This document shows positions 46,591 to 57,815 of a stretch of 64,000 bases of DNA, one piece after another. Origin of the DNA: Arenicola marina (lineage: Eukaryota; Annelida; Polychaeta; Arenicolidae); NCBI GenBank assembly GCA_964019135.1, contig OZ025250.1, forward strand, positions 50,653,357-50,717,356, read 5' to 3'. The notes under the pieces were generated by a model that did not search any database, had not been told where the DNA came from, and worked only from the letters and a program-made list of their open reading frames with translations. A program made the position numbers and the translations under genes. Each line of letters opens with the position of its first letter. Within the stretch, counting starts at the first letter, position 1.

Positions 46591-47465
46591 TCCCATTCCG
46601 CCTTCACCCTTCCCTCCCGCCACCCACAGAACGCTACAGGCGGACAGCTCGTTCACAGTTTACAGGAATAGACCGATGCAGGCTGTCAATCATTCAATGA
46701 AGTCCACTGTTGCTCTTAACTTGACCTATTATGTAGAGAAATAGGGCTTCCACGTGCGTTATGTCGGACAAACAAGTCGGACAAACAAAGCAGCATGTCA
46801 TTTTGTTGTCATTTTGTCAGTTTCGGAGATGAACACTTCTCACGTATACCTACCATCAGCTATGACTGTCAATTCTATATTCACGATTAAGGAAAAGCGT
46901 GGGCGGGGCTTAGTGTCGGAGATACTTTTAACAGACCGGCGATATCTACTGGACACACTGCAGGATATGCATTGTCCAATGGACCAATAGTCCAGCAATT
47001 TTATGTTTACTACTTTCAGTTGACTGTAATGACCTTGCATGTCACCACGAGGGCTGAGCCGCCGAGAGCTCCACCCTGAAGACAACACACCAAAACATCC
47101 TGCGATCTGATAACGTTAATTTACTCCGTATTAGTGAGGGGTCCTCATCAGTGAGAGGTCCTCAAGCTTTCTTGAGTACGCCAGTGACACTTGGAGGGGA
47201 TTGGCTGATATATGATTGGCTGATCTGCTATGCGGTGATTTCCAACCAGGTGACGCTTGCGATATATACGTCACCTGACCTACCCGTGACATTCACAAGC
47301 TGGCGACAGTGCGCGGAACAAGTTGGTTGGACGCCCTAGAATCAAGCACAATTAGGAATTGACTAACTCAAGGTAGGTTGGCATACAGTGATGTGCATTG
47401 ATGCCCCATACGCATCATATCGACTGCAAGGAAACTCCCAAATATATGTTTCCGTCAGCGACGTC
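46591..47465. other. Unassigned DNA
   Basis: Nothing recognised between the 60-bp array and the 29-bp array. Confidence 0.4.
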
Positions 47466-47740
47466 TACTTGACGTCAGCCCAGTGCGGTCGTCACACTGA
47501 CCGTCAGCTCAGTGCGGCCGTCACACCGACCGTCAGCTCAGTGCGGCCGTCACACCGACCGTCAGCCCAGTGCGGCCGTCACACCGACCCGACCATCAGC
47601 CCAGTGCGGTCGTCACGCCGACCAGAACGTCAGCCCAGTGCGGCCGTCACACTGATCGTCAGCCCAGTGCGGCCGTCACACCGACGGTCAGTCCAGTGTG
47701 GCCGTCACAGCGATCGTCAGCCCACTGCCTTGGACTTGTA
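47466..47740. repeat. 29-bp minisatellite, 9 copies
   Basis: Units read GTCAGCCCAGTGCGGCCGTC then ACACCGACC. The array ends about 80 bases before the acceptor of the first visible kinase exon. Confidence 0.95.
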
Positions 47741-47818
47741 TTTTATGTCGTAATATGTTATGTGATGATATTTTATGGTCTGATATGTTTCAATGAGTTT
47801 TTCCTTTCATTGCGCCAG

Positions 47819-47945
47819 ATGCAGGCCTTGAGAGACGAGCTCGCGACGTCTGGCGTCAAAATCCTGGCGCGATCAGATGTAAAGGAAATTCAGGAGATAG
47901 CCAGAGGAGGGTTTGGCAGAGTTATCAGCGGTACTATGAAAGCTG
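47819..47945 (+). CDS. Protein kinase, glycine-loop exon
   Basis: After an acceptor (TTTCATTGCGCCAG) the exon reads MQALRDELATSGVKILARSD, VKEIQEIARGGFGRVISGTM and KA, then a GTGAGT donor at 47946. GGFGRV is the nucleotide-binding glycine loop of a protein kinase. The exon ends in phase 1 and joins the next exon as A-D-K-SRVVIK, placing the ATP-binding lysine (VVIK) the usual distance after the loop. The first codon is ATG, but it follows a good acceptor, so it need not be the start; upstream exons are probable. With the following exon it forms a complete catalytic core. Confidence 0.88.
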
Positions 47946-48043
47946 GTGAGTGTTAGATAACAGGATATAAAGCCATTATCATATTAAACGTGTTTTCCCA
48001 TGGCTCATGGTTTGGCTCTATTATGGATGTGCGTCTCACCATG

Positions 48044-48294
48044 ATTGGTTGGTTGTATATTCAGGACGCTTTGACCACGTTTTGGTCATATCGCGTTAAT
48101 AGGAGAAGGAAGGGAGAGTAGAGCCATGTCCCCGGGTGTAACCCCCTACTCTTTGCGAAGAATCTTCATCCTGCGATCAAACAGACCTAGCCACAGCGGG
48201 GCTCGAACCATCGATCCGCGTGCCGTTAGGCTCTTAGGTGACCAGAGCACTCAATGCGAGCGCTCTAGCCCACTGAGCTATCGGGCGGGCCCTT
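48044..48294 (-). mobile_element. tRNA-derived SINE in a kinase intron, 11-bp target duplication
   Basis: GTCTCACCATG occurs at 48033-48043 and 48295-48305. Read in reverse the copy starts GGGCCCGCCCGATAGCTCAG with B box GGTTCGAGCCCC. It lies in the intron between the two kinase exons, antisense to the gene. Confidence 0.94.
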
Positions 48295-48792
48295 GTCTCA
48301 CCATGTGGAATGCATAATGCAGTTCTGACAGTTTCTCATTCTGCACATGTTACTTATGACAACTGTGGATTATACTTGCAATAATCAGAACGTGACTCCA
48401 TTGATATTTTACAGTCCGGTCGGGTCGGAGAATATTCTAGTTTATTTTTATCGGAAGCGCACATTCGCCCCACCATTCTCCCGCAACTTCATTTATTACC
48501 CTTCATTTATTACTCAAAAATGTCATACGGTTTATTTTAAGTCTTTTAATTTAGCTGCAGACACAACAATGCTTGAGATTCCTTATAAGCAATAGTGTGG
48601 CCTCCCGATTAGACGCCCGCCCCGTTTCCACATGTAACGCGTCTGGCCGCATTACAAATAAGCTTTCGCTTAGCTCCAAGAACATATCCCAATGTGGCAC
48701 ATGTTTTGGGTTTAGTTCACTTCAATGTCAACGATATATTATCATGATCTGTGTGATTATATTACGTATTCTCTAATATATTTTACATTCAG

Positions 48793-49618
48793 ATAAGTCC
48801 AGAGTCGTGATCAAGCGGATGCTGGATGACGATACAGTCCAGCTGTTTTCTAAAGAAATTAAGCTCCTCAGTAAGACAACCCACCCCAATATTGTGTGTG
48901 TTCGGGGAGTGTGTCTCGAACCTTTCAGTCTAGTTTTGGAATTTCTTGAGTTTAATCTCGACGAAATGAAGATTGCTGAGACGAAGGGTCCTCGAAAAGG
49001 CAGCACACTGGCGGAGCTGTTGAGTGTTCTGGCAGAAGCAGACCTTGTTGAAGAAGTTGGAGTGAAGCGAGGGGTGCTGCGTAAAGCAGCATTGGACATT
49101 GCGATGGGTTTGGCTTTCCTTCACCACAAAGACATATGCCACAGAGACCTCAAGCCGGCTAACGTTTTGGTCACGAATTCCGGGGATTTAGTTCTCTTCA
49201 AGCTCACAGACTTTGGTGAAGCCAGGGCAAGACACCTCCAAACCGCATCTGTTCTGCACAGTGTAACAGAGCGTGTACAACGGGGAACAAAGGTATTCTT
49301 CGCACCAGAACAGCTCCTGGAAACCCTGGCATCGGCAGACATCAGAGCTTTGAAGTCCGTGGACATTTGGTGCTACGGCATGATCGTATTTTGCCTACTC
49401 TCTCCTGATTATGAGTTTCCCTGGAAAAGAGAACTGAAAGGTCAGAATAATCTTGACAATGTGGTGACGGCAATGACGGCCAGTATATTGCCCAAGGGTT
49501 CCGACAAGTACAAGCACCTGCTGGAGGACACAAGTCTAGGCGACGTCCACAAATTATGTTGCCGGTTTGATCCGGCAGAAAGGCCTGTGATCGACGTGGT
49601 CCAGGGGATGCTAGTCAA
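48793..49618 (+). CDS. Protein kinase catalytic exon (TKL/DSTYK-like)
   Basis: This exon holds the rest of the kinase domain. In order: VVIK (ATP lysine), FSKEIKLL (helix C glutamate), HPNIVCVRGVC, the hinge LVLEFLEFNLDEM, the catalytic loop HRDLKPANVL, the metal-binding LTDFGEAR, activation-segment end VFFAPEQLL, DIWCYGMIVFCLLSP, and the C-lobe arginine in DPAERP. All catalytic residues are present, so an active enzyme is expected, transferring phosphate from ATP to protein. The loop KANVL-type sequence (KPANVL) suits Ser/Thr or dual specificity; overall it resembles TKL-group and DSTYK-like kinases, without certainty. The donor CAA then GTAAGG at 49619 leaves phase 2. The exon fits the next visible exon (50281) and also the alternative exon at 57625. 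Confidence 0.95.
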
Positions 49619-49642
49619 GTAAGGACAATCAATTTTCTTACG

Positions 49643-50110
49643 GGGTTAGGGTAGGGAGTTGGTCGGGGTGGTTAAAGTCGAAGTAGGTCGGAGTGGTCCG
49701 GGTCAGGGTAGGTCGAAGTGGTCCGGGTCGAGGTAAGTCGGAGTGGTCCGGGTCGGGGTAGAAGGGGGTGGCCCGGGTCGGGGTAGGTCGGAATGGTCCG
49801 GGTCGGAGTGATCCGGGTCGGGGAGGTCCGGGTCGGAGTGGTCCGGGTCGAGGTAGGTCGGAGTGGTCCGGGTCTGAATGGTCCGTTTCGGAGTGGTCCG
49901 GATCGGGGTAAGTTGGAGTGGTCCGGTTTGGGGTAGGAGGGGGTAGTCCAGGTCGGCGTGGTCCGGGTCGGGGTAGGTCGGAGTGGTCCGGGTCAGGGTA
50001 GGTCGAAATGGTCCGGGTCTGGATAAGTCGCAGTGGTGCGTGTCGGGCTAGGTAGGAGTGGTCCGGGCCGTTGTAGGTCTTGATGGTCTGTTGGCCGGAG
50101 TGGCGGGGTA
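49643..50110. repeat. G-rich minisatellite of about 18-25 bp units
   Basis: GGTCGGAGTGGTCCGGGTCG and GGGTAGGTCGGAGTGGTCCG units repeat with variants. The array starts about 25 bases after the kinase exon donor. Confidence 0.92.
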
Positions 50111-50280
50111 GATGGTGGTGCTACCGGTACGGGTAGGCTATTTCTGTTAATAATGTTGGAATATTGCACCGTTAGTTATGTGTTTAAGGGTCCGTGGGAC
50201 AGCAATGTATTAAGCACCCGCGAGAGGGGGGGGGGGTCATATTTGTTAAATTTATTTCACGTTGTTGTTGTTGTTCACAG

Positions 50281-50339
50281 CCTGACGTTTAGCAGAATGA
50301 ACATCGGCCGTTCTCTGTCGCCAGCCGCCGGTGAACATG
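50281..50339 (+). CDS. Kinase gene, 59-nt linker exon
   Basis: A strong acceptor (TTGTTGTTGTTCACAG) precedes it and a GTGAGC donor follows at 50340. Joined to the kinase exon it continues the frame as NLTFSRMNIGRSLSPAAGEH G, ending in phase 1 and fitting the next exon. It is short and has no domain; the call rests on the splice sites and on phase agreement on both sides. Confidence 0.7.
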
Positions 50340-50642
50340 GTGAGCAAGAAGCGACCCACGTCATATCATAAAATGTTGCATAGTACACTGTAGTACAGCG
50401 ACACCAATATAAACCGCAGTCGTGTGGGCCGCTCCATTGTTCTTTACTCGTCCCCTGGGCTGCCTCAGTGGTCGGTAACACATCGAACACACTATATGCC
50501 ATGTTCCCTATCAACATCTGTAATAAAACGCTAGAACTGCAGAATAACTGCGGTTAAAGATATGGCGTACAGAAGCAGGCAATATTAGGCTGGAAACTCA
50601 TGTTTGATCATAACGTTAATAACACCTATTTTCACCCGTCAG

Positions 50643-51013
50643 GTGCTCGAGCCAGGGACGTGCCAGAAAACACCCGAGAGCCTCCGATTGACGCGGAGAG
50701 AACGCTCAAAGCGGCGTACAACCCTCGAGCCATGGACGTGCGAGCAAAAGCTAAACAACTTCCGAAAGCTGCGGACAACCCTCGAGCCATGGACGTGCGG
50801 GCAAAACCCAAACAACTTCCGAAAGCTGCGGACAACCCTCGAGCCATGGACGTGCGGGCAAAAGCTAAACAACTTCCGAAAGCTGCGGACAACCCTCGAG
50901 CCATGGACGTGCGGGCAAAAGCCAAACAACTTCCGAAAGCTGCGGACAACCCTCGAGCCATGGACGTGCGGGCAAAAGCTAAACAAGCTCCGAAAGCTGC
51001 GGACCAACATTGG
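50643..51013 (+). CDS. Kinase gene, 19-residue-repeat linker exon
   Basis: After an acceptor (TTTTCACCCGTCAG) the frame set by the previous exon reads GARARDVPENTREPPIDAER, then about five copies of the unit KAADNPRAMDVRAKAKQLP, ending KAADQHW before a GTAACC donor at 51014. The unit is 57 bases, so copy number changes keep frame. It is basic and alanine-rich and has no fold I recognise; a flexible or helical spacer between kinase and propeller is likely. The donor is moderate. If unused, the frame runs 25 more codons to a stop at 51089-51091, which would end a kinase-only protein. Phase 0 at the donor matches the NHL exon. Confidence 0.72.
50710..51005 (+). repeat. 57-bp coding minisatellite, 5 copies
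   Basis: The CATGGACGTGC landmark recurs at 50731, 50788, 50845, 50902 and 50959, exactly 57 bases apart. Copies differ at only a few positions. Confidence 0.97.
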
Positions 51014-51089
51014 GTAACCATGGCTTATTGGCACTATGGCATGTTTATATATGGAGAGGCATTAAGAAAGATATGTATAGCACCTATTT

Positions 51090-51872
51090 AGATAAGATAA
51101 GATAAGATAAAGTTTTATTTAACGTCGGTATGTAAAAGTCAACAATAAACATTAGCACACGTGCTATTGACCGACAATGATAAAATGACATGAGCGGATG
51201 AGATATATATACATATGACAATGAAAATATAACAATCTTTGCATCTCATAAAACCTTACCCATTCGCTATGTTACATAATGTGCACGAATTACAGTGACA
51301 CAAGAACACATCCGAGGTTGACAGCGTTGTTTTAAATTGCTTGGCAGATTTGGGTAACTTCGTTTCCTTGCTGAGCATGTTCCATAGCTTGCTACCTTGA
51401 TACTTCAATGAATTATGGCCATAAGCTGTTGTCTTAACGCGTGGCATACATAAATTTGGCCCATTTTTTTAAAATGTAATTGTTTTCCTTCACGTTATAC
51501 ATGTCCTGAAGATAACTAGGCCCAATCTTGTTGATACTCTTGTAAACTTCTAATGATATGCAGCGCAATCGTTCAACATATAGCAATGGTCTACCCGCTC
51601 TCTTCCTCAACTCTGCGTATTCTGATCTAAAGTCATTAAACACATACCTCAATGCCCGCTCCTGTATCTTTTCAATCTTACGCATATTTTTCATATCACA
51701 AAAATGCCATACAACGGGACAATAATTAAAATGTGAAAGAATAAAAGCATGAAATAACGTAAGTTTGCTATCAACATCCATTAATTTAGAAACTCTAGCT
51801 AAGACATTGAGACTTTTTCCAGCCTTCTTGCATAAACTTGATATATGGTTGCCGAAAGTTGGACCGTGCACT
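51090..51872 (-). mobile_element. Non-LTR retrotransposon, 3' fragment with reverse transcriptase C-terminus
   Basis: On the minus strand it encodes the end of a LINE polyprotein: ISSLCKKAGKSLNVLARVSK, then DSKLTLFHAFILSHFNYCPV VWHF, KIEKIQERALRYVFNDF, RLRCISLEVYKSINKIGPSY L, and in another frame TAYGHNSLKYQGSKLWNML. These are the conserved blocks following the polymerase domain in CR1/L2-like and related elements. A frameshift lies in the T-run near 51470. The copy is 5'-truncated at 51872 and ends in (TTATC)n at 51091-51110. It sits in the intron before the NHL exon, antisense to the gene. It is dead. Confidence 0.92.
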
Positions 51873-51898
51873 TAGAATCATAGGATCTCGCCACTTGG

Positions 51899-52036
51899 TA
51901 AGTTCCGAAAATGACGTTATTTACGCCACTGGTTGTAAATACCTAATCAAGATGACGTCATTCTAAAAGCGATTGATGATAAATATTTCTTCATTGGATA
52001 TGACGTCCTAAATAATGACGTCATTTTCGGACCTTA
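51899..52036. mobile_element. 138-bp hairpin MITE
   Basis: TAAGTTCCGAAAATGACGTT and its inverse (AATGACGTCATTTTCGGACC TTA) form arms of about 25-28 bases. The interior contains two further GACGTC motifs. No coding capacity. It abuts the truncated LINE within 30 bases. Confidence 0.7.
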
Positions 52037-52204
52037 AGGAGTGGAGAGTCCCTGTGCCTGTAATAACTCTCATGACCTAACTGTAAAGCAGCAAACGTTG
52101 CACAACACGGAAAAACCGTACACCGACCTTACTTTCAGACCGCTAGTCTGGTCACAACCCCGCAATAAGTCCGCCCACACACCAGACTCGCTCCCCCCGT
52201 CCGT

Positions 52205-52620
52205 CACACTGTATGTCCCTCAACACTAGACGTCCACCCACAATGTATGTCCCTCCTCACTGTACGTACGCTCACACGGTACGTCCGCCCGCAATGTACG
52301 TCGGCTCACACTACGTCCGCCCATACTGCACGTCCGACCACACTGTACGTCCGCCCACATTGTACGACGCCCACATTGTACGTCCGCCCACACTGTACGT
52401 CCGCCCACACTGTACGTCCGTCCACAGTGTATGTCAGCCCGCACTGTACGACCACCCACACTGTACGTCAGGCCACACTGTACGTCCACCCACACTGTAC
52501 GTCCGCCCACACTGTACGTCCGCCCACACTGTACGTCAACCCACACTGTACGTCAACCCACACTGTACGTCCGCCCGCACTGTACGTCAACCCACACTGT
52601 ACGTCCGCCCATACTGCACG
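52205..52620. repeat. 17-bp minisatellite, about 25 copies
   Basis: The unit is CACACTGTACGTCCGCC with CGTCAACC and CGTACGACC variants. Confidence 0.95.
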
Positions 52621-53534
52621 CTCCCTCCCCCGCCGCCTCCCCTACCCCCGCGCCACTCTCTGCCCTTCCCCCTCTCCCTGCCCCCTCCCCCACCGTCTGC
52701 CCTTCTCTCTCTCCCTGCCCCTTCCCCACCCAGATGCCCAGTCTTCTAAAAGATGCAGATATATGGCAGGCTAGCTAGGGTGTAAACCATGCATATGGTA
52801 AATATATACATGTAGACCCGCTGGATACGTCACAGGGAACCAGCGTATGTCTCACTGTGTTCAAAGGGTTCCTTATATGGATATTGAAATTGACAACTGT
52901 CAGTCGCGGCTCGGCAGACGTCGTCTGCTGTTCAGATTGAGTGATGTCGGCGTGAGAGGAAAGCGTCCTAGTATGGGGTGGTATGTAGCGGGTATTTTAT
53001 CAAATCATGGCTTATGTATATATGTGTTGTATGGGTATTGTAAGAATGCACAGCATGCATACTTTTCACTATATATGATATATTACATTATTGATATGGC
53101 TCCATCATCATTGTAAACGATATACAGGGAATTGTCAATGATAAGCTTCATTAATCTGAGATATAGGGCCATCTTAGTTACGTCTCAAAACAGTCCCCTG
53201 GACAACTTTGTGTTGTCCTACTCATGTTAGTCCTGTATACATGACACCCTCCCTCTCGAGTTTGATGCACGCCCCCCCCCCCACTCCCCACTGCCCTTCT
53301 TATGTTAGCGTTACATACACCTTCCATTCTGACCCGCCATGTTTGTCAATCTCCTGTGTGTTATACGCAACACAATCCGCCCACTCTGTCCGTCGTTCGT
53401 TTCTTAGACACAATACCATCCACTGTAACGTAACGTAAACGTAAATCTTATGTTCATTCTACATCTTAACTCCCTTTGCTATGCCTTGTTTGCTCAAGAG
53501 AAAGTCCCGTGATCTGAACGTACCTGCCCCCCCC
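52621..53534. other. Intron sequence, CT-rich then AT-rich
   Basis: Positions 52621-52740 are almost pure C/T. The rest holds no recognised exon or repeat. Confidence 0.45.
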
Positions 53535-53995
53535 CCCCACTCTGTGAACCTTTGCTCACCACCATCGTTCAAGCCCTGCTTCCCCTGCTCACCTCTGCTC
53601 ACCTCTATCGTTCAGGCCCTGCCCCCCCCCCCGTGTGAGCCTCTCTGCTCACCTCTATCGTTCAGGCCCTGCCCCCACCCTGTGAGCCTCTGTGAGCCTC
53701 TATCCTTCTGCCCTGCCCCCTCCTCACCCTGTGAGCCTCTGTTCACCTCTATCGTTCAGGCCCTGCCCCCCCCCCACACCCTGTGAGCCTCTGTTCACCT
53801 CTATCGTTCAGGCCCTGCCCCCACCCTGTGAGCCTCTATCGTTCAGGCCCTGACCCCCCCCCCCGTGTGAGCCTCTCTGCTCACCTCTATCGTTCAAGCC
53901 CTGCCCACACCTTGTGAGCCCCTGTTCACCTCTATCGTTCAGGCCCTGCCCCCAACCTGTGAACCTTCGTTCCTGCCCCTCGTCCCCCCCCCCAT
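53535..53995. repeat. About 45-50-bp C-rich minisatellite, 9 copies
   Basis: Units contain CTCACCTCTATCGTTCAGGC, CCTGCCCCC and TGTGAGCCTCTG with variable C runs. Confidence 0.93.
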
Positions 53996-54019
53996 GTGAA
54001 ACTCTGCTCACCTCAATCG

Positions 54020-57000
54020 TTCTGTGCCTCCCTGTTCCTAGTCCTGTTCCCCGCTCTGTTCGGCGAACTGTTTCCCGCTCTGTTTGCCTCCCTGTTTGCC
54101 ACTATGTTCCCATCCGTTTCCCACTCTGTTCCCATCCTAGTTTCCCGCAGTGCCCCTCCGTCCCGCCCCCTGTTTCCCGTACTGCTCCCGTCTATGCTTC
54201 CCACACTGTTCCCGTCCCTATTTGTCGCACTGTTCCTGTGCCCGTTTTTCGCTCTGCCCCCCCCCCCCCTTCCCCATGTTTCAGTTTCACCAGCCTGTTT
54301 CTCGCTGGGTTCCGCTCCCTGTCCCCTTGTCCATTCCAAAATTCGGCCAATCCCTTTACTGGTCCCCGCACTGCCCCCCCCCCCCCGCCTCCTCTCTGTT
54401 TGCCGCACTGCTCCCCCCTTTGCCTCCTCTCTGTTCCCTGCACTGCCCCCCACCCTGCCTCCTCTCTGTTCACCGCAATTCCCCCTTGCCTCCTCTCTGT
54501 TCCCCGCACTGTCCACCCCCCTGCATCCTCTGTCCCCCGCATTGTCCCCGCCTGCCTCCTCTCTGTTCAACGCACTGTCCACTTTGCCTCCTGTCTGTTC
54601 CCCGCACTGCCCCCCCCCCCACCTTTGCCTTCTCTCTGTTCCCCGCAATGCCCCCCTGCCTCCTCTCTGTTCCCCGCCCTGCCCCCCTCTCTGCCTCTTC
54701 TCCATTTCCCGCACTGCCCCCCCACCCCCACCTGCCTTCTCTCTGTTCCTCGCACTGCCCCCCCCCCTGCCTCCTCTCTGTTCCCCGCACTGCCCCTCCC
54801 CCAACCTCCTCTCTGTTCCCCGCACTGTCCTTCCCCCTGCCTCTTCTCTGTTCCCCGCACTGCCCCTCCCCCAACCTCCTCTCTGTTCCCCGCACTGTCC
54901 TTCCCCCTGCCTCCTCTCTGGTACACGCACTGCCCTCCCCCCTGCCTCCTCTCTGTTCCCCGCCCTGCCCCCCTCTCTGCCTCTTCTCCATTTCCCGCAC
55001 TGCCCCCCCACCCCCACCTGCCTCCTCTCTGTTCCTTGCACTGCCCCCCCCCCCCAGCCTCCTCTATGTAATCCGCACTGTCCTCCCCCCTGCCTCCTCT
55101 CTGTTCCCCGCCCTGCCCCCCTCTCTGCCTCTTCTTCATTTCCCGCACTGCCCCCCACCCCCACCTGCCTCCTCTCTGTTCCTCGCACTGCCCCCCCCCC
55201 AGCCTCCTCTATGTAATCCGCACTGTCCTTCCCCCTGCCTCCTCTCTGTTCCCTGCACTGCCCCCCTGCATCCTCTTTGTTACCCGCACTGTCCTTCCCC
55301 CCTGCCTCCTCTCTGTTCCCCACACTACCCCCCATGCCTCCTCTGTGTTACCCGCACTGACCCCCCCCCCCATGCCTCCTCTCTGTTCCCCGTTCTGTCC
55401 CCCTCTCTGCCTCCTCTCTGTTCCCTGCACTGCCCCCCCCCCCCGCCTGCCCCCTGTTTTTTTCCTGGCACTGTCCCCTCTGCGAGTTATCTGTTCCCCG
55501 CACTGTCCCCCACTGCTTCCTCTCTGTTTCTGGAACTGTCCCCCCCGCCTCGCCTCTGTTCCCCGCACTGTCCCCCCAGCCTTCTCTCTGTTCTCCGCAA
55601 TGTCCCCCCCCCCTGCCTCCTTTCTGTTCCCCGCACTGTACCCCCCCTGCCTCATCTCCGTTCCCCGCACTGCCCCCACCCCCGCTGTTTCCTCTGTTAC
55701 CCGCACTGCCCCCCGACCTGCCTCCTCTCTGTTCCCCGCGCTGCCCCCCTGCCTCCTCTCTGTTCCCCACACTGCTCCCCCCCCCCTGATTCCTCTCTGT
55801 TCCTCGCACTGCCCCCCCTGCCTCCTCTCTGTTCCCCGCACTGTCCCACCTACCACCTCTCTGTTGTCCGCACGGCCCTAACCCCTGCCTCCTCTCTGTT
55901 TCCCGCACTGCCCCCACTGCCTGCTTTCTGTTCCCCGCACTGCCTCCTCTCTGTTCCCCGCACTGTCCCCCCCTGCCGCTTCTCTGTTCCCCCCACTGCC
56001 CCCCTGCCTCCTCTCTGTTCCCCGCACTGTCCCCCCCTGCCGCTTCTCTGTTCCCCCCACTGCCCCCCTGCCTCCTCTCTGTTCCCCGCACTGTCCCACC
56101 TACCACCTCTCTGTTGTCCGCACGGCCCTAACCCCTGCCTCCTCTCTGTTTCCCGCACTGCCCCCACTGCCTGCTTTCTGTTCCCCGCACTGCCTCCTCT
56201 CTGTTCCCCACACTGTCCCCCCCTGCCGCTTCTCTGTTCCCCCCACTGCCCCCCTGCTTCCTCTCTGTTCCCCGCACGGCCCCCCCTGCCTCTTCTTTGT
56301 TCATCGCACTGTCCCCCCCTGCCTCCTCTCTGTTCCCGGCACTGCCCCCCCCCCACTACCTGCTTCCTCTCTGTTCCCCGCACTGTCCCCCGCCCCTCCC
56401 TCCTTTCTGTTCCCCCCCCACCACCGTGCCTCCTCTCTGTCACCCGAACTGTCCCTCCCCCTACCTCCTCTCTGTTTCCCGCACTGCCCCCACTGCCTGC
56501 TTTCTGTTCCCCGCACTGCCTCCTCTCTGTTCCCCCCACAGCCCCCCTGCTTCGTCTCTGTTCCCCGCACTGCCCCCCCCCCCCTGCCTCCTCTGTTACC
56601 CGCACTGTCCTTTCCCCCTGCCTAATCTCCGTTCATCGCACTGCCCCCTCCCCGCATCCTCTCTGTTACCCGCACTGTCCTCGCCGCCCTCCCTGCCTCC
56701 TCTATGTTCCCCGCACTGTCCCACCTCTACCACCTCTCTGTTGTCCGCACTGCCCTAACCCCTGCCTCCTCTCTGTTTCCCGCACTGCCCCCACTGCCTG
56801 CTTTCTGTTCCCCGCACTGCCTCCTCTCTGTTCCCCGCACTGTCCCCCCCACCGCTTCTCTGTTCCCCCCACTGCCCCCCTGCTTCCTCTCTGTTCCCCG
56901 CACTGCCCCCCATGCCTCCTCTGTGTTCCCCGCACTGCATCCTCTCTGTTTCCCGCACTGCCCCCCCCCCTGCATCCTCTCTGTTCCCCGCACTGCCTCC

Positions 57001-57175
57001 CATGCATCCTCTGTTCCCCGCACTGCCCCCCCCCCCCGCATCCTCTCTGTTCCCCGCACTGCCCCCCTCCCCCGCATCCTCTTTTCCCCGAACCCCCCCC
57101 CCCCTGCATCCTCTCTGTTTCCCGCTCTGCCCTCGCCCCCCTCCGCCCCCCTCCGCCCCCCTCCGCCCCCCCCCC
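54020..57175. repeat. 31-bp pyrimidine-rich minisatellite, about 100 copies
   Basis: The core unit is TGCCTCCTCTCTGTTCCCCG then CACTGCCCCCC, with length variation in the C run. Larger blocks recur, for example 55850-55980 and 56092-56230. The unit has no AG on the sense strand. All long frames on both strands come from the repeat. Confidence 0.97.
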
Positions 57176-57624
57176 CGCGTTTGCCACGAGGCCGATATTA
57201 GACTACCGTTCTGTTTGCTCTTCCTCTTCCCTCTCTATTGCCCTCCCTGGTTCCCCCACTGTTTCCTCCTGTCATTTCGCTCTATTCCCCTCCCGATCTT
57301 CCTCTCTCTGTACTCTTTCTGTTCCCGCTATATGCCGCTCGTTTAATTCTGTCAAATTTTTTAATGCATATCAGTCTCCTGACCAGTCAGGGTTTATCAA
57401 GCCGCGTGCTGCCTTCTGACACCCGCTCAGTGCAGTCTGCCTTCTATCACCAGTGCAAGTGTACCCCACTCCCCCCTCCACCTCCCCTGATACACCCAGC
57501 CAGCCAGTCGCACTGAGGTATCATATATAACATGGACGACATATTAATAGTTTTTGTTTACATTATTTGCAGACGACAGGCATTGAATTTAAACTTTTAA
57601 GATCAACATCCTTTGTCTTCACAG

Positions 57625-57745
57625 ACTGCAGTCCGCCGTAAGTCGTTGTTTTTTTCAGTCTCCAAGTCGCCAGGAAACTCTTCAGACATCGGTGGAAATG
57701 TACAACACCAAAGGCGGCACGTGCGGCCTTGACCTTGACGTCTGA
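57625..57745 (+). CDS. Possible alternative terminal exon of the kinase gene
   Basis: A good acceptor (CCTTTGTCTTCACAG) is followed, in the frame left by the kinase exon (phase 2), by LQSAVSRCFFQSPSRQETLQ, TSVEMYNTKGGTCGLDLDV and a stop. It would make a kinase without linker or propeller. The composition looks protein-like, but no domain is recognised and no copy elsewhere supports it. A second acceptor-like site at 57658 gives the same frame further in. Confidence 0.4.
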
Positions 57746-57815
57746 CATACACCCCGCCCCCCTCCCCCTACGTCAGTTATATGTCAGGTTGTCACTGAGA
57801 TGTTTGTCGTTGTAG

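Noticed and set aside
52213-52774. Open frames over 170 codons with HCTSAHTVRPPTLYV cycles
   Set aside because: 17-bp minisatellite product.
54150-57419. A 1089-codon forward open frame rich in P, S, C and L, and 400-codon minus-strand frames rich in G, R, E and Q
   Set aside because: All come from the 31-bp array, whose unit lacks stops in several frames; the residues simply cycle with the repeat.
57638-57658. A tiny intron between CGCC|GTAAGT and TTTTTTTCAG
   Set aside because: Only 21 bases, too short to splice; the reading frame passes through it without a stop.
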